Below, piece after piece: positions 1-7,646 of a DNA stretch of 64,000 bases. This stretch comes from Alphaproteobacteria bacterium (GTDB lineage: Bacteria > Pseudomonadota > Alphaproteobacteria > UBA2966): positions 1 to 64,000 of the forward strand of contig JABILA010000094.1 of the NCBI GenBank assembly GCA_018654745.1, given 5' to 3'. Position numbers and translations under genes: made by a program. Under the pieces are notes generated by a model that worked only from the letters and a program-made list of their open reading frames with translations, was not told the origin of the DNA and searched no databases. Within the stretch, counting starts at the first letter, position 1. Every line of letters begins with the position of its first letter.

Positions 1-1063
1 CAGGCTCGTTCCATGCGAAAGACACACGCCCGCCGCCACCTTCCAGTGGTGCCAGGCGAACACGCAACGTTTCCCCCGTTGGTGCCGGACCACGATATCC
101 GCTGGCTTTTTTTGGAGCTGGTTTAGGCGTTTTCGACTTTGTGGCTTCTGGCTTTGGGGCCTCAGCCTTTTTCACGGTATCTGGCTTCGCCCCCGGCAAG
201 AGGCTTTTAGGTCCACTTTTTTTTGCCTCCGGCTTTTGTTCAGCAATTTTCTTTTCCGGTTTTGCTGCAGGTTTTTCAACCGGCTCCGCGACTGGTTTCT
301 CAACCGCCTTTGCTTCGGCGGCAGCAACACCCAATACGTCAACGACAACCTTTGTGCCGCTCTTGAAGTGGCGCAATCTCAAACCCGCAGTCACTCCAAT
401 TTGAACGACGGCTTCACCACCTTCTGTTTTCGTCGATGCTGAGGAGATACGAGCAGGCAGATTATTTGTAATAGCAGACAGGTTGACCGGATTGGCTCGC
501 TTGAACGCAATTGTTACCTCGTCGCCTTTCCGGTCGACTGAATAGTCTACATTTCGTGTCCAATCGAAAACTATTCTGGTGTAATTGTTATGCACGCCGT
601 AGCGAACTTTGATCGCACTGCCGGATGGCCGTGCCGTTTTTGTCGGTGCAGCGGATGGTGTTTTGTTTGCGGCGGTCCGGGCAAGGTCAATGATTATCGC
701 ATTGCCACTACTTGATGCCTTGCTTAAGGCGACACCTGCCTTGAGTGTCAAAACTGTTGTTGTGCCATTGCTGGCGATGGCTGATCCACCGACATACGCT
801 GCCAGGCGTTGCTTAATTGAATTTAGAGAGCCTTCAATGGGTCTGGCAAAAACAATATTCAGGAGATCACCCTTGCGATCCGTCTTGAATGTAACAGGTG
901 CTGGCCAGTCAAATACGATTCTGCCGAAACCCGGATGCGCCCAGGCCCGAACTTTCACGGGATCAGCAACAGCGGGACGTGTTGCCATTAAACCCGGGAA
1001 CAGAACCAGCCCGACCAAAATCAGGATGCCCGAAATACTGAAGTCTGAATATCTATGGTTCAT
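1..1063 (-). CDS. Secreted AMIN-like repeat protein, C-terminus cut by window edge
   Basis: An open frame runs from an ATG at 1063 to the left edge without a stop, so the 3' end is missing. It starts with a signal-like hydrophobic segment (about residues 8-32, ending near PAVA). Three related blocks follow, opening with VKVRAWAHPGFGRIVFDW (about 37), IKVRYGVHNNYTRIVFDW (about 148) and LRVRLAPLEGGGGRVSFAW (about 328), joined by Lys/Pro/Ala-rich linkers. The blocks resemble AMIN-type envelope domains (inference). The start lies inside the end of the upstream motB-like gene (11 bp overlap), so the two are probably translationally coupled. A role in the cell envelope or flagellar motor is suggested by context only. 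Confidence 0.7.
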   Translation of the reverse strand, partial: MNHRYSDFSISGILILVGLVLFPGLMATRPAVADPVKVRAWAHPGFGRIVFDWPAPVTFKTDRKGDLLNIVFARPIEGSLNSIKQRLAAYVGGSAIASNGTTTVLTLKAGVALSKASSSGNAIIIDLARTAANKTPSAAPTKTARPSGSAIKVRYGVHNNYTRIVFDWTRNVDYSVDRKGDEVTIAFKRANPVNLSAITNNLPARISSASTKTEGGEAVVQIGVTAGLRLRHFKSGTKVVVDVLGVAAAEAKAVEKPVAEPVEKPAAKPEKKIAEQKPEAKKSGPKSLLPGAKPDTVKKAEAPKPEATKSKTPKPAPKKASGYRGPAPTGETLRVRLAPLEGGGGRVSFAWNEP

Positions 1064-1772
1064 ATGACTTCCCCGATCCTTCGCGGATAATAACATCAAC
1101 GCGCCTGGCTTTCAGCAATCTTTCTTCACCATTCAAATCTTCAGCTATTTCATCATATCTGGAATCTCCATATCCAATGGCGGAGATAGCCGACGAATAT
1201 CCTACCCGTCTGAAAGAGGCTGCGACAGAAACCGCACGAGCCAGTGACAACTCCCAGTTAGATGGATATTCCCAGGTCGAAATGGGTCGAGGATCAGTGT
1301 GCCCTGCAACATCAATTCGATTTCCGACAACAAGCAATGCATCGCCCAGCAAACCAACAGCTGACAATGCTTGTTCGGTCAGCAGAGCACTGGACGGCTG
1401 GAACAAAACATCACTCGGCAACGATATGACCATGCGGTCGTCGAATAACTTGATGTCGGCGCGCCCAAGAACCGGATCAGAGGAAAGTTTAGTAGTCAGA
1501 ATATTGTTGAGGTATTCGAGGTTCACAGCCTTGGGCACAAATGTCGTCTCAATGCCCAGAGCACTGCCTTCCTTTCCTTCGTCACTTTCAAAATTTGGAC
1601 CAAGGCGATTGGAAAGCGCTGTGATTACGTCCTCCCACTTCTCAACATTAATAGATGACATAGAGAACAGCAGAACAAAAAACGTCAGAAGCAAGGCAGT
1701 CAGATCCGCAAAAATGACCATCCAGGCATTGTTTGGCTTTGGTGCCTCCTGCTGGTGTTGCTCGTTATTCAC
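1053..1772 (-). CDS. MotB-like stator protein with OmpA-type peptidoglycan-binding domain
   Basis: A 239-residue protein with one transmembrane helix (about 17-38) that carries an Asp at position 23 in FADLTALLLTFF, the position of the ion-binding Asp of MotB. The C-terminal half is an OmpA-like domain with the AGHTDPRP and NWELSLARA motifs that contact peptidoglycan. MotB anchors MotA to the wall and forms the ion channel that drives rotation. No motA lies beside it. Its start overlaps the end of the next MotB-like gene by 4 bp (ATGA), and both sit downstream of cheY-cheZ. It may be an accessory stator protein and not the principal MotB. Confidence 0.85.
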   Translation of the reverse strand: MNNEQHQQEAPKPNNAWMVIFADLTALLLTFFVLLFSMSSINVEKWEDVITALSNRLGPNFESDEGKEGSALGIETTFVPKAVNLEYLNNILTTKLSSDPVLGRADIKLFDDRMVISLPSDVLFQPSSALLTEQALSAVGLLGDALLVVGNRIDVAGHTDPRPISTWEYPSNWELSLARAVSVAASFRRVGYSSAISAIGYGDSRYDEIAEDLNGEERLLKARRVDVIIREGSGKSYEP

Positions 1773-2443
1773 TGGCTGCTATCCGATCCGGAGCCATCGT
1801 CGATGGAGACTGGATTGAAGAACATGAGAATACCGCCATCAGTCCCCGGACTAAGACCAATACTGATCAATTCCTGAGGCACTTCACGTTTGACCAGTTG
1901 GTGAAGAAATTGCGCCACTTGACGGAGATGCAGGCTGGATCCGGCGTCAACTTTCTCTGGCAAACTATCACCAACGCCGAGGATGATCTCGATCTCGCGT
2001 TTGACACCGGCTTGCTCCCGACGCAAGACCCTGGAGATTTTGTCCATAAAGTCCAGGGCCTCATCATTGAATTCTTCGCCCTTGGCATCAAATAGCTGCT
2101 CAACTGACGTGCTCACCCTCAGCTGACCATTCCCTAGAGAAGTCGTTTCAATGAGTTTCAGTATGGTCGCCAGTGCGGCCTGGACCTGGCCCTGGTAGCT
2201 GTCCAGTTCAAGCACAGCACCTTTCGAAACCATCTCGTCATTGCTTCTCAGGACCTCAGGCATTATTTCGCTGAAGGCAACGCCAACGCTGTCCTTTGCC
2301 TTTTCGGCACGATCCTCATCGAAAGAGGAAATTGTGTTGAGGAGTATAAAGAAGGCCAGCAACAACAAGTACAGGCCAAGAAACACAACGATCGTTGGGT
2401 CTTCTTTAGGGCCTTCTACCGGGGCTTGCCCGCTATCGGTCAT
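1769..2443 (-). CDS. Divergent MotB-like paralogue lacking the channel Asp
   Basis: A 224-residue protein whose N-terminal helix (TIVVFLGLYLLLLAFFILLN, about 17-36) aligns without gaps to that of the neighbouring MotB-like protein. At the equivalent position 23 it has Gly in place of the ion-binding Asp. The C-terminal part looks like a degraded OmpA domain: the TD...N...LS..RA peptidoglycan motif is not recognisable. It is translationally coupled to the motB-like gene (ATGA overlap) and 17 bp downstream of cheZ. It probably pairs with its neighbour as a non-conducting partner or scaffold; that role is inference. Confidence 0.7.
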   Translation of the reverse strand: MTDSGQAPVEGPKEDPTIVVFLGLYLLLLAFFILLNTISSFDEDRAEKAKDSVGVAFSEIMPEVLRSNDEMVSKGAVLELDSYQGQVQAALATILKLIETTSLGNGQLRVSTSVEQLFDAKGEEFNDEALDFMDKISRVLRREQAGVKREIEIILGVGDSLPEKVDAGSSLHLRQVAQFLHQLVKREVPQELISIGLSPGTDGGILMFFNPVSIDDGSGSDSSQ

Positions 2444-2460
2444 TCAGGTCTGTCCTGTTT

Positions 2461-3075
2461 TCAGTCAAAACTCGCCAGAAGCGCGTCAACATCTTCCTGG
2501 CTGCTGCCCATTCCTTCGTGTTGCGGACCATTCAACAGATCATCTTCACTCAGTATCTGATCCGGTGACGGCTGCTCTGCCTGAACTTCATGGCCAAGAA
2601 CGGCCAATACGGCAGCGACACAGGTATCGATCTCCTTGATTTCTTTCTTGGCCTTGTCCAGACGCTGTCCCGAAATATCCTGAAAGGTGGACGCTTCCAG
2701 CATTCGTGTTGTGACCTCACGAATTTGTGCAGCCTTCTTCTTCGGCAATGTATCTGCAATCAGATCCAGTTCCTCCACTGCCAGAAGGAAATCACCAGCG
2801 GCCTGTTCGGTGTGCCGGATAACCGCGTCCAGCTCGGCATGTGCCGACCCGACCCTCAGGCCTGAAATTTGTTCGGGTTTCAGACGAACAAGTTCTTCCT
2901 GCGTTTTGCTGACAGTCTCAACAAGAACTTCCAGTTCCTCCTGAACACGACGGCCAACGCCCTTACGGCTGCGCCGTACAGCGTCATCCAGATTCTTTAC
3001 CGCAACGCGCGTATCTTCAAGCGCAAAAGCGATATTCGCCTGACTTTTTCCTGCCCGCTTCTTGCGACCGGCCAT
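2461..3075 (-). CDS. cheZ: CheZ, CheY-phosphate phosphatase
   Basis: A 204-residue, mostly helical protein. Near residues 128-138 it has EASTFQDISGQRLDK, matching the CheZ FQDxxGQ helix that holds the catalytic Gln. The last residues, SQEDVDALLASFD, match the CheZ C-terminal helix that docks on CheY. CheZ speeds dephosphorylation of CheY-P and so ends the motor signal. The N-terminus is basic (RKKR). It lies 17 bp downstream of a cheY gene, its expected substrate. CheZ is found in only some alphaproteobacteria. Confidence 0.9.
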   Translation of the reverse strand: MAGRKKRAGKSQANIAFALEDTRVAVKNLDDAVRRSRKGVGRRVQEELEVLVETVSKTQEELVRLKPEQISGLRVGSAHAELDAVIRHTEQAAGDFLLAVEELDLIADTLPKKKAAQIREVTTRMLEASTFQDISGQRLDKAKKEIKEIDTCVAAVLAVLGHEVQAEQPSPDQILSEDDLLNGPQHEGMGSSQEDVDALLASFD

Positions 3076-3092
3076 AAGTTCGTCCGATCGCC

Positions 3093-3479
3093 TCAGAACT
3101 CGCCGATAACTGCTATCATCTTCTTTTTCAGCGTTTCCGCGTTGAAGGGCTTGACGATATAGTTGTTTACGCCGGCCTGCTTGGCCGCGATCACGTTCTC
3201 CGTCTTGCTTTCAGCAGTCACCATAATGAACGGTGTACCCTTGAGCTTGTCGTCAGCACGTAATTCTTTCAGGAATTGCAGCCCTGTCATTGGCTCCATG
3301 TTCCAATCCGAAATGACCAAACCATAATCTTGCGTCCGACACATTTGCAGCGCCATGCTGCCATCTGTCGCTTCTTCAACATTGTTGAAACCCAGCTGCT
3401 TGAGCAGATTTCGTACAATACGCAACATGGTCTTGTAGTCATCGACAATCAGGATTCGAATATTTTTGTCGACGGCCAT
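3093..3479 (-). CDS. cheY: CheY-type single-domain response regulator
   Basis: A 128-residue receiver domain with the acidic pair Asp13/Asp14, phosphoacceptor Asp58 (in VISDWNMEP), Thr88, Tyr107 and Lys110 (in IVKPF). There is no output domain. When phosphorylated CheY binds the flagellar switch and changes rotation. The start is preceded by AAAGGAG 11 bases upstream. cheZ follows after 17 bp, so regulator and phosphatase are co-transcribed. A separate promoter probably lies in the 295-bp gap behind motE. Confidence 0.92.
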   Translation of the reverse strand: MAVDKNIRILIVDDYKTMLRIVRNLLKQLGFNNVEEATDGSMALQMCRTQDYGLVISDWNMEPMTGLQFLKELRADDKLKGTPFIMVTAESKTENVIAAKQAGVNNYIVKPFNAETLKKKMIAVIGEF

Positions 3480-3774
3480 ACTAAATACTCCTTTAGACTC
3501 TCTCGTTTTCGGTTTTCAGACATCCTGGAAAAGCTTCCATGACGCTTCGTTAATCAGTCTTCGTGCCTCAGACCCTCATCGTCACTTATCACTTTGCTTC
3601 AGGCTTTTCAAACTACGGCCTGCTTACAGCGATGCTCCGTACAGAATCTCCAACGTCCGCCCCCGAACTTCTACAGCTCCATCGCACATCATATGCATGC
3701 TTTGAGAAGCTGATTGTATTCTATGCTACCATGTAGGGAACCTACAACCGATTTACCTGTATAAACAATAGCTT
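3480..3774. other. motE-cheY intergenic region
   Basis: No convincing gene lies in these 295 bases. The right end holds the compound hairpin described at 3705-3776. The rest probably carries the cheY promoter, but no clear sigma-54 GG-N10-GC element was seen on the minus strand. Confidence 0.5.
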
Positions 3775-3776
3775 CT
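3705..3776 (-). terminator. Compound hairpin at the end of motE
   Basis: AGAAGCTGATTGT (3705-3717) pairs with ACAATAGCTTCT (3765-3776) with one bulged base. Inside it GTAGG-GAA-CCTAC (3733-3745) forms a second stem. The outer stem includes most of the motE stop codon. There is no long U tract, so it may be an attenuator or mRNA-stabilising structure instead of a simple terminator. Confidence 0.45.
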
Positions 3777-4416
3777 AGCGACCAGTCTTGGGCAATTGTT
3801 TGCGGGTCGCTAGTTCCGTTGTTAACTTCTTGGCAGATGCGGAAGTCATCGAGGCCAAAATCGGTGCAACTTTTCTTTCTTTCATACGTTCAACAACGGA
3901 TATCTTGATAGGCATGTCGAGGCTTTCGAAAATACGCGCAGCATCCTTGGGCTTCATGCTTTCATACATTTTGACCAGACGCTGAATTTTTTGTTCTTCC
4001 TGCTGATCGTGTTTTTTCAGCAAGTCCTGGATTGTCACTTCGATCTTTTTAAGCTCATCAATTTTCTCTTCGATACGCTTTTCAGTGACTTTCAGCAAAT
4101 CTTCCTGAAGTTTGAGCTCATTTTCCCTTACATCGAGTTCTTCGCGCCTGGACTGAAGGTTCTGGAGCATTGTCACTTCACCGCGTGTAAACAACTGCGG
4201 CTCAGCCTCGCGAGGCTCCTCGTCTGTTTCTTTTTCCTCATTACCCTGAGCAACAGTTATGGGCCGGTCAATTTCCGTGTCGTCAGAAGCTGCAACAGCA
4301 ACCGACACCGGTCCAGCACCCTGTGAATCTCCGTTCACAAGGTCGACCACTTTCAGGACGAATACCATTCCCGCGAGCGCAATCATCAACGGCAACAGTC
4401 TTAATTTTCCCAGCAT
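3775..4416 (-). CDS. motE: MotE-like flagellar protein (MgtE N-domain type)
   Basis: A 213-residue protein with an N-terminal membrane anchor (about residues 4-24), an acidic linker, a long coiled coil (about 75-150, rich in E, K, L and Q) and a C-terminal MgtE intracellular-N-like segment (MYESMKPKDAARIFESLD ... ILASMTSASAKKL). MotE-type proteins in alphaproteobacterial flagellar operons act in the periplasm on motor function or MotC folding. The ATG at 4416 has AGAGGAAAG seven bases upstream; the TTG one codon earlier is less likely. It follows the DUF6468-like gene. Confidence 0.85.
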   Translation of the reverse strand: MLGKLRLLPLMIALAGMVFVLKVVDLVNGDSQGAGPVSVAVAASDDTEIDRPITVAQGNEEKETDEEPREAEPQLFTRGEVTMLQNLQSRREELDVRENELKLQEDLLKVTEKRIEEKIDELKKIEVTIQDLLKKHDQQEEQKIQRLVKMYESMKPKDAARIFESLDMPIKISVVERMKERKVAPILASMTSASAKKLTTELATRKQLPKTGR

Positions 4417-4488
4417 CAATCTTTCCTCTGGATCCTGCGTCAGACATTTTTCCTTGCCCTGATGCAGATCGTAATACTCTGATTACAG

Positions 4489-5031
4489 CTACCTTGCTTT
4501 TCGAAGAGCCTGTAACAATTGCTGTTCAGCCGCACTGTCCGGCCCTTCACCCTCATCCGCCGCAGCGCGCGCCGCATCCAGCGCAGCGCCAATATCGGCT
4601 TCTTCATCGTCTATATTGTCGCTCAACGGACCCTCTGGTGCGGAAAATGCTGAGGCATCCTGCACCTGATAGGCGCTCGCAGCCTGTCTTGATGACACTT
4701 TGCTGCTGCGGCTGTCCGCCAGTCTGTTGGCCAGCGTATCTCCGGCTTCCGTCAAAAATGCCAATTCATCCCGCAAAACCCTTGCAGAATCAACAACTTC
4801 CTGTAAAGCAGCACCATCAACCTCAGCCGCATTTCGCAAGGCCTTGATCCCGGCTTTCGCCTGTTCAGTCGCAGTGCTGAAATTGCCAACAAGATCTTTC
4901 ATCTGTTTGCTGGCTGCACGAATATTTCCAAGGCGCCTGTTCAGGACAAAGCACCAGCCAATCGTCGCGATCAGCAATATGACGAGCAGACCGTCCAATA
5001 AAACTCCTGGAGGAACATCAAACAATTGCAT
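4489..5031 (-). CDS. DUF6468-like membrane protein of the fliL-motE operon
   Basis: A 180-residue protein with one N-terminal transmembrane helix (about 9-29), a helical middle (QMKDLVGNFSTATEQAKAGIKAL ... LTEAGDTLANRLADSR) that could form a coiled coil, and an acidic, Ala-rich C-terminus. It resembles the DUF6468 family that sits between fliL/fliM and motE in alphaproteobacterial flagellar operons. That assignment is from memory of context and shape. It is 13 bp downstream of fliL. No function is established from the sequence. Confidence 0.7.
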   Translation of the reverse strand: MQLFDVPPGVLLDGLLVILLIATIGWCFVLNRRLGNIRAASKQMKDLVGNFSTATEQAKAGIKALRNAAEVDGAALQEVVDSARVLRDELAFLTEAGDTLANRLADSRSSKVSSRQAASAYQVQDASAFSAPEGPLSDNIDDEEADIGAALDAARAAADEGEGPDSAAEQQLLQALRKAR

Positions 5032-5044
5032 TGCTCACTCTCTT

Positions 5045-5578
5045 CTACTGGACAAGCATTTCCCGGAACAGGACATCATTTACCTTGTGGGGCTTGATCG
5101 CCGTATTTACACGGACCAACAATTCTTCTTTCAATCGATATAATCCCGCCGAACCATTAAGATCCTCTACGCGCAATTCCCGCAGATAGACCTGAAAGTT
5201 GTCAACGACACGCGGTAACAAGGATTCCAGCTGGGCTAACATCGCCTCGTTTTCAACTTCAAGCGAAACCTTGATCTTCAAATAATTGGTTTGCTTGCCG
5301 CCTGTATTCAGGTTCACAAGCATTTCCGGCAAATCATAAAACAGCACCGTCGCCGCCAAAGGCGATTCTTCATGATCTTCAGAGGTCGACTCGGCACCGA
5401 GCAAAGGATCCAGCAGGCCAGTAAAAAACGCACCGGCAACACCACCAATGATAAGTAACAATGGTAATCCTGCGAATAGTGCAATCTTGGCACCACTTAT
5501 TCGCCGGCCACCGCCTTCCTCATCAGATTCTCCTGCTTCACCTTCGTCGACGTCACCTTCAACGTCGTCATCACTCAT
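5045..5578 (-). CDS. fliL: FliL, flagellar stator-associated protein
   Basis: A 177-residue FliL: very acidic cytoplasmic N-terminus (about 1-25), one transmembrane helix (about 31-54, ALFAGLPLLLIIGGVAGAFF) and a periplasmic domain with FYDLPEMLVNLNTGGKQTNYLKIKVSLEV and the C-terminal REMLVQ ending. FliL rings surround the stators and support torque. It is first in a minus-strand operon with the DUF6468-like gene and motE. The usual neighbour fliM is absent between fliL and the next gene. Its leader carries a 13-bp inverted repeat (5631-5669). Confidence 0.92.
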   Translation of the reverse strand: MSDDDVEGDVDEGEAGESDEEGGGRRISGAKIALFAGLPLLLIIGGVAGAFFTGLLDPLLGAESTSEDHEESPLAATVLFYDLPEMLVNLNTGGKQTNYLKIKVSLEVENEAMLAQLESLLPRVVDNFQVYLRELRVEDLNGSAGLYRLKEELLVRVNTAIKPHKVNDVLFREMLVQ

Positions 5579-5630
5579 TCAGTACTCCATCAACCCGGCA
5601 TTGCTGCCGCTATATGATAACCAGATGCTA

Positions 5631-5669
5631 GTCCTTGTTGGTTAACAAGGTATTGAAACCAACAAGGAC
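5631..5669 (-). repeat. 13-bp inverted repeat with alternative pairing in the fliL leader
   Basis: GTCCTTGTTGGTT (5631-5643) and AACCAACAAGGAC (5657-5669) are perfect reverse complements. A nested stem, CCTTGTT (5633-5639) with AACAAGG (5644-5650), uses the same left arm and cannot coexist with the outer stem. It lies 53 bp upstream of fliL and may be an operator or an RNA switch. Confidence 0.6.
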
Positions 5670-5712
5670 AGCGTTAATTTACTGCGTTTTTTCGGCCCGT
5701 AAATGATGGGGC

Positions 5713-5728
5713 GGCAAATATTCTGCCC
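5713..5728 (-). promoter_or_regulatory. Possible sigma-54 promoter of fliL, or FlbD-type half-site pair
   Basis: The minus strand reads GGGCAGAATATTTGCC, with GG and GC separated by 10 bases and a good TTGC -12 box. The -24 box is weak. The same bases on plus read CGGCA...TGCC, like the presumed FlbD elements upstream of other promoters here, so it may be an activator site instead. Confidence 0.35.
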
Positions 5729-5824
5729 TTTATATCTTTGCAGGCCCTTGTTACAGCAATTCTGCAAACCATCATACAGCAGTTTCCCAACCCCGTAAGC
5801 ATGGTCCTGCTGGTCAATATCGCC

Positions 5825-5837
5825 CCGGCAACGGCAA
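5825..5837. promoter_or_regulatory. Candidate FlbD-type element upstream of flgF promoter
   Basis: CCGGCAACGGCAA holds two direct CGGCAA half-sites 120-130 bp upstream of the flgF sigma-54 promoter. The same half-site recurs upstream of four other sigma-54 promoters in the window. Confidence 0.4.
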
Positions 5838-5956
5838 CATCTACCCGGTAAAGGATGCTTGATAATCAGGTTGTCTCGTATCGCGGCTACAATCAAACCT
5901 AATGTAAGATACTGATTATGAAGGAAATTATTTTCCCAAAGCCTATTTTCTAAAAC

Positions 5957-5972
5957 TGGCACGCTCCCTGCA
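5957..5972 (+). promoter_or_regulatory. Sigma-54 promoter of flgF-flgG-flgA-flgH
   Basis: TGGCACGCTCCCTGCA matches the sigma-54 consensus (TGGCACG then TGCA) with GG at 5958-5959, ten bases, then GC at 5970-5971. Transcription would start near 5983, giving a leader of about 100 bases before flgF. A small CCTGG-AAAA-CCAGG hairpin (6000-6013) lies in the leader. Confidence 0.8.
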
Positions 5973-6085
5973 TTGTATGGTCCGATGCAAACTCAGGCAC
6001 CTGGAAAACCAGGGTCTGGCCATAGACCAAAAAGAGTTCGATAAACTGAACCGTGGTCGTTGGAACAAATACAAGGGCCGAAACG

Positions 6086-6805
6086 ATGGATAATGCTTTA
6101 ACAGTATCCCTGTCTCATCAAATGGTGCTCAAGCGCCAGATGGAAATCATCGCGAATAACATCGCGAACCAGAGCACCGTTGCTTTTCGCAGCGAGCGCC
6201 CGCAGTTTCAGGAGTTCATGATGGACTCTTCAAATGGCGACAAGGTGTCGTACGTCCTGGACAGAGGCGTCATTCGAAACACCAAGGAAGGTGCATTTAC
6301 ACCGACCAGCAGCTCGCGCGACCTGTCAATCAGTGGCAAAGGTTACTTTACAATCCAGACCGAGCAAGGCGTCCGCTACACACGGAACGGCCACTTTCGC
6401 CTCAACGAAAACTCGGAACTTACAACGATGTCCGGCGGCAGGGTCATGAGCACCGATAACCAGCCGATTGTTCTGGATGAGGCATTGGGCGAATTCACAG
6501 TCGGTCGCGATGGCGCAATTACCGTTGGTGAAGGCGACGTTGCAAAACTTCGCATCGTCACTTTCGGCAACGAACAAGCCATGAAAAAGACCTTCGCCGG
6601 AATGTACAATACGCAGGAACGACCAACAAACGCTGAAGATGCTGAAATCGTTCAGTTCATGCTGGAAAGCTCAAATGTCGAGCCGATCATGGAAATGACA
6701 AACATGATCCAGGTTCATCGGGCATATGCCGCATCTCAAAAGCTTAATCAAACCGACCACGATATCCAACGCAAGATGATCGACAAGCTTGGCGCTGCTG
6801 CCTAA
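6086..6805 (+). CDS. flgF: FlgF, proximal rod protein
   Basis: A 239-residue flagellar rod protein. It begins MDNALTVSLSHQMVLKRQMEIIANNIAN, the FlgF/FlgG rod N-motif with ANNIAN, and ends with the rod C-motif (LESSNVEPIMEMTNMIQVHRAYAASQKL). FlgF forms part of the proximal rod in the periplasm. The ATG at 6086 is chosen because family members start at this MxNAL motif and AAGGG precedes it; an upstream in-frame start at 6053 is unlikely. flgG follows 45 bp downstream. Confidence 0.95.
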   Translation: MDNALTVSLSHQMVLKRQMEIIANNIANQSTVAFRSERPQFQEFMMDSSNGDKVSYVLDRGVIRNTKEGAFTPTSSSRDLSISGKGYFTIQTEQGVRYTRNGHFRLNENSELTTMSGGRVMSTDNQPIVLDEALGEFTVGRDGAITVGEGDVAKLRIVTFGNEQAMKKTFAGMYNTQERPTNAEDAEIVQFMLESSNVEPIMEMTNMIQVHRAYAASQKLNQTDHDIQRKMIDKLGAAA

Positions 6806-6850
6806 GCGTTCGCCAGCCGATTATCTAACCGAATTCAGGAGGAAACAGTT

Positions 6851-7636
6851 ATGAGATCCTTAAGTATCGCAGCTACAGGCATGTTGGCCCAACAACTTAA
6901 TGTTGAGGTTATTTCGAACAACATCGCCAACATGAACACCACATCGTTTAAACGCCAGCGCGCAGAATTCCAGGACCTGTTGTACCAGAACCTGCGCCGT
7001 GTTGGTGCCGCATCGTCCGATGCGGGTACAGTATCCCCAAGTGGTGTACAGGTTGGTGTTGGTGTGAAAACCGCCTCTATCTATCGCATCTCTGAGCAAG
7101 GCAACCTGACAGGTACAGAAAACCCGCTGGACGTCGCAATTAACGGTAACGGCTATTTCAAAATTACATTGCCTTCCGGCGATGATGCCTTTACCCGCGC
7201 TGGCACATTCCAGTTAAGCCCAACTGGACAACTTGTATCTGCAGACGGTTATGTTGTTGCTCCTGGCATTACGGTTCCACCGACTGCAATTGACGTTACG
7301 ATCAACCAGTCCGGTGAAGTTCTGGTCAAGGTAGATGGCCAGGCAGCTTTGCAGAATGTCGGTCAATTGGAACTGAATACGTTCCCGAACTCATCTGGTC
7401 TGGAAGCAATTGGTGACAACCTGTTCAAGGAAACACCTTCTTCAGGCGCCGCTACCGCTGGCATTCCCGCTTCGGCAGGTTTCGGTGCCATCATGCAGGG
7501 CTTCCTCGAAACTTCCAACGTGAACCCGGTTTCGGAAATTACAACCCTGATCAACGCCCAGCGCGCTTACGAAATGAACTCCAAGGTCATTACCACATCA
7601 GACGAAATGATGCGGTCAATCACGGCCCTGAGATAA
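6851..7636 (+). CDS. flgG: FlgG, distal rod protein
   Basis: A 261-residue protein, the normal FlgG length, starting MRSLSIAATGMLAQQLNVEVISNNIANMNT and ending LETSNVNPVSEITTLINAQRAYEMNSKVITTSDEMM, both diagnostic for FlgG. It builds the distal rod that crosses the peptidoglycan and meets the P and L rings. A strong AGGAGG precedes the start. It is followed 10 bp later by flgA. Confidence 0.97.
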   Translation: MRSLSIAATGMLAQQLNVEVISNNIANMNTTSFKRQRAEFQDLLYQNLRRVGAASSDAGTVSPSGVQVGVGVKTASIYRISEQGNLTGTENPLDVAINGNGYFKITLPSGDDAFTRAGTFQLSPTGQLVSADGYVVAPGITVPPTAIDVTINQSGEVLVKVDGQAALQNVGQLELNTFPNSSGLEAIGDNLFKETPSSGAATAGIPASAGFGAIMQGFLETSNVNPVSEITTLINAQRAYEMNSKVITTSDEMMRSITALR

Positions 7637-7646
7637 GGAGGCTATT

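Noticed and set aside
5642..5962. 106-residue minus-strand frame upstream of fliL
   Set aside because: Cys- and Arg-rich without domain pattern, no ribosome site, and it covers the inverted repeat and the flgF sigma-54 promoter.
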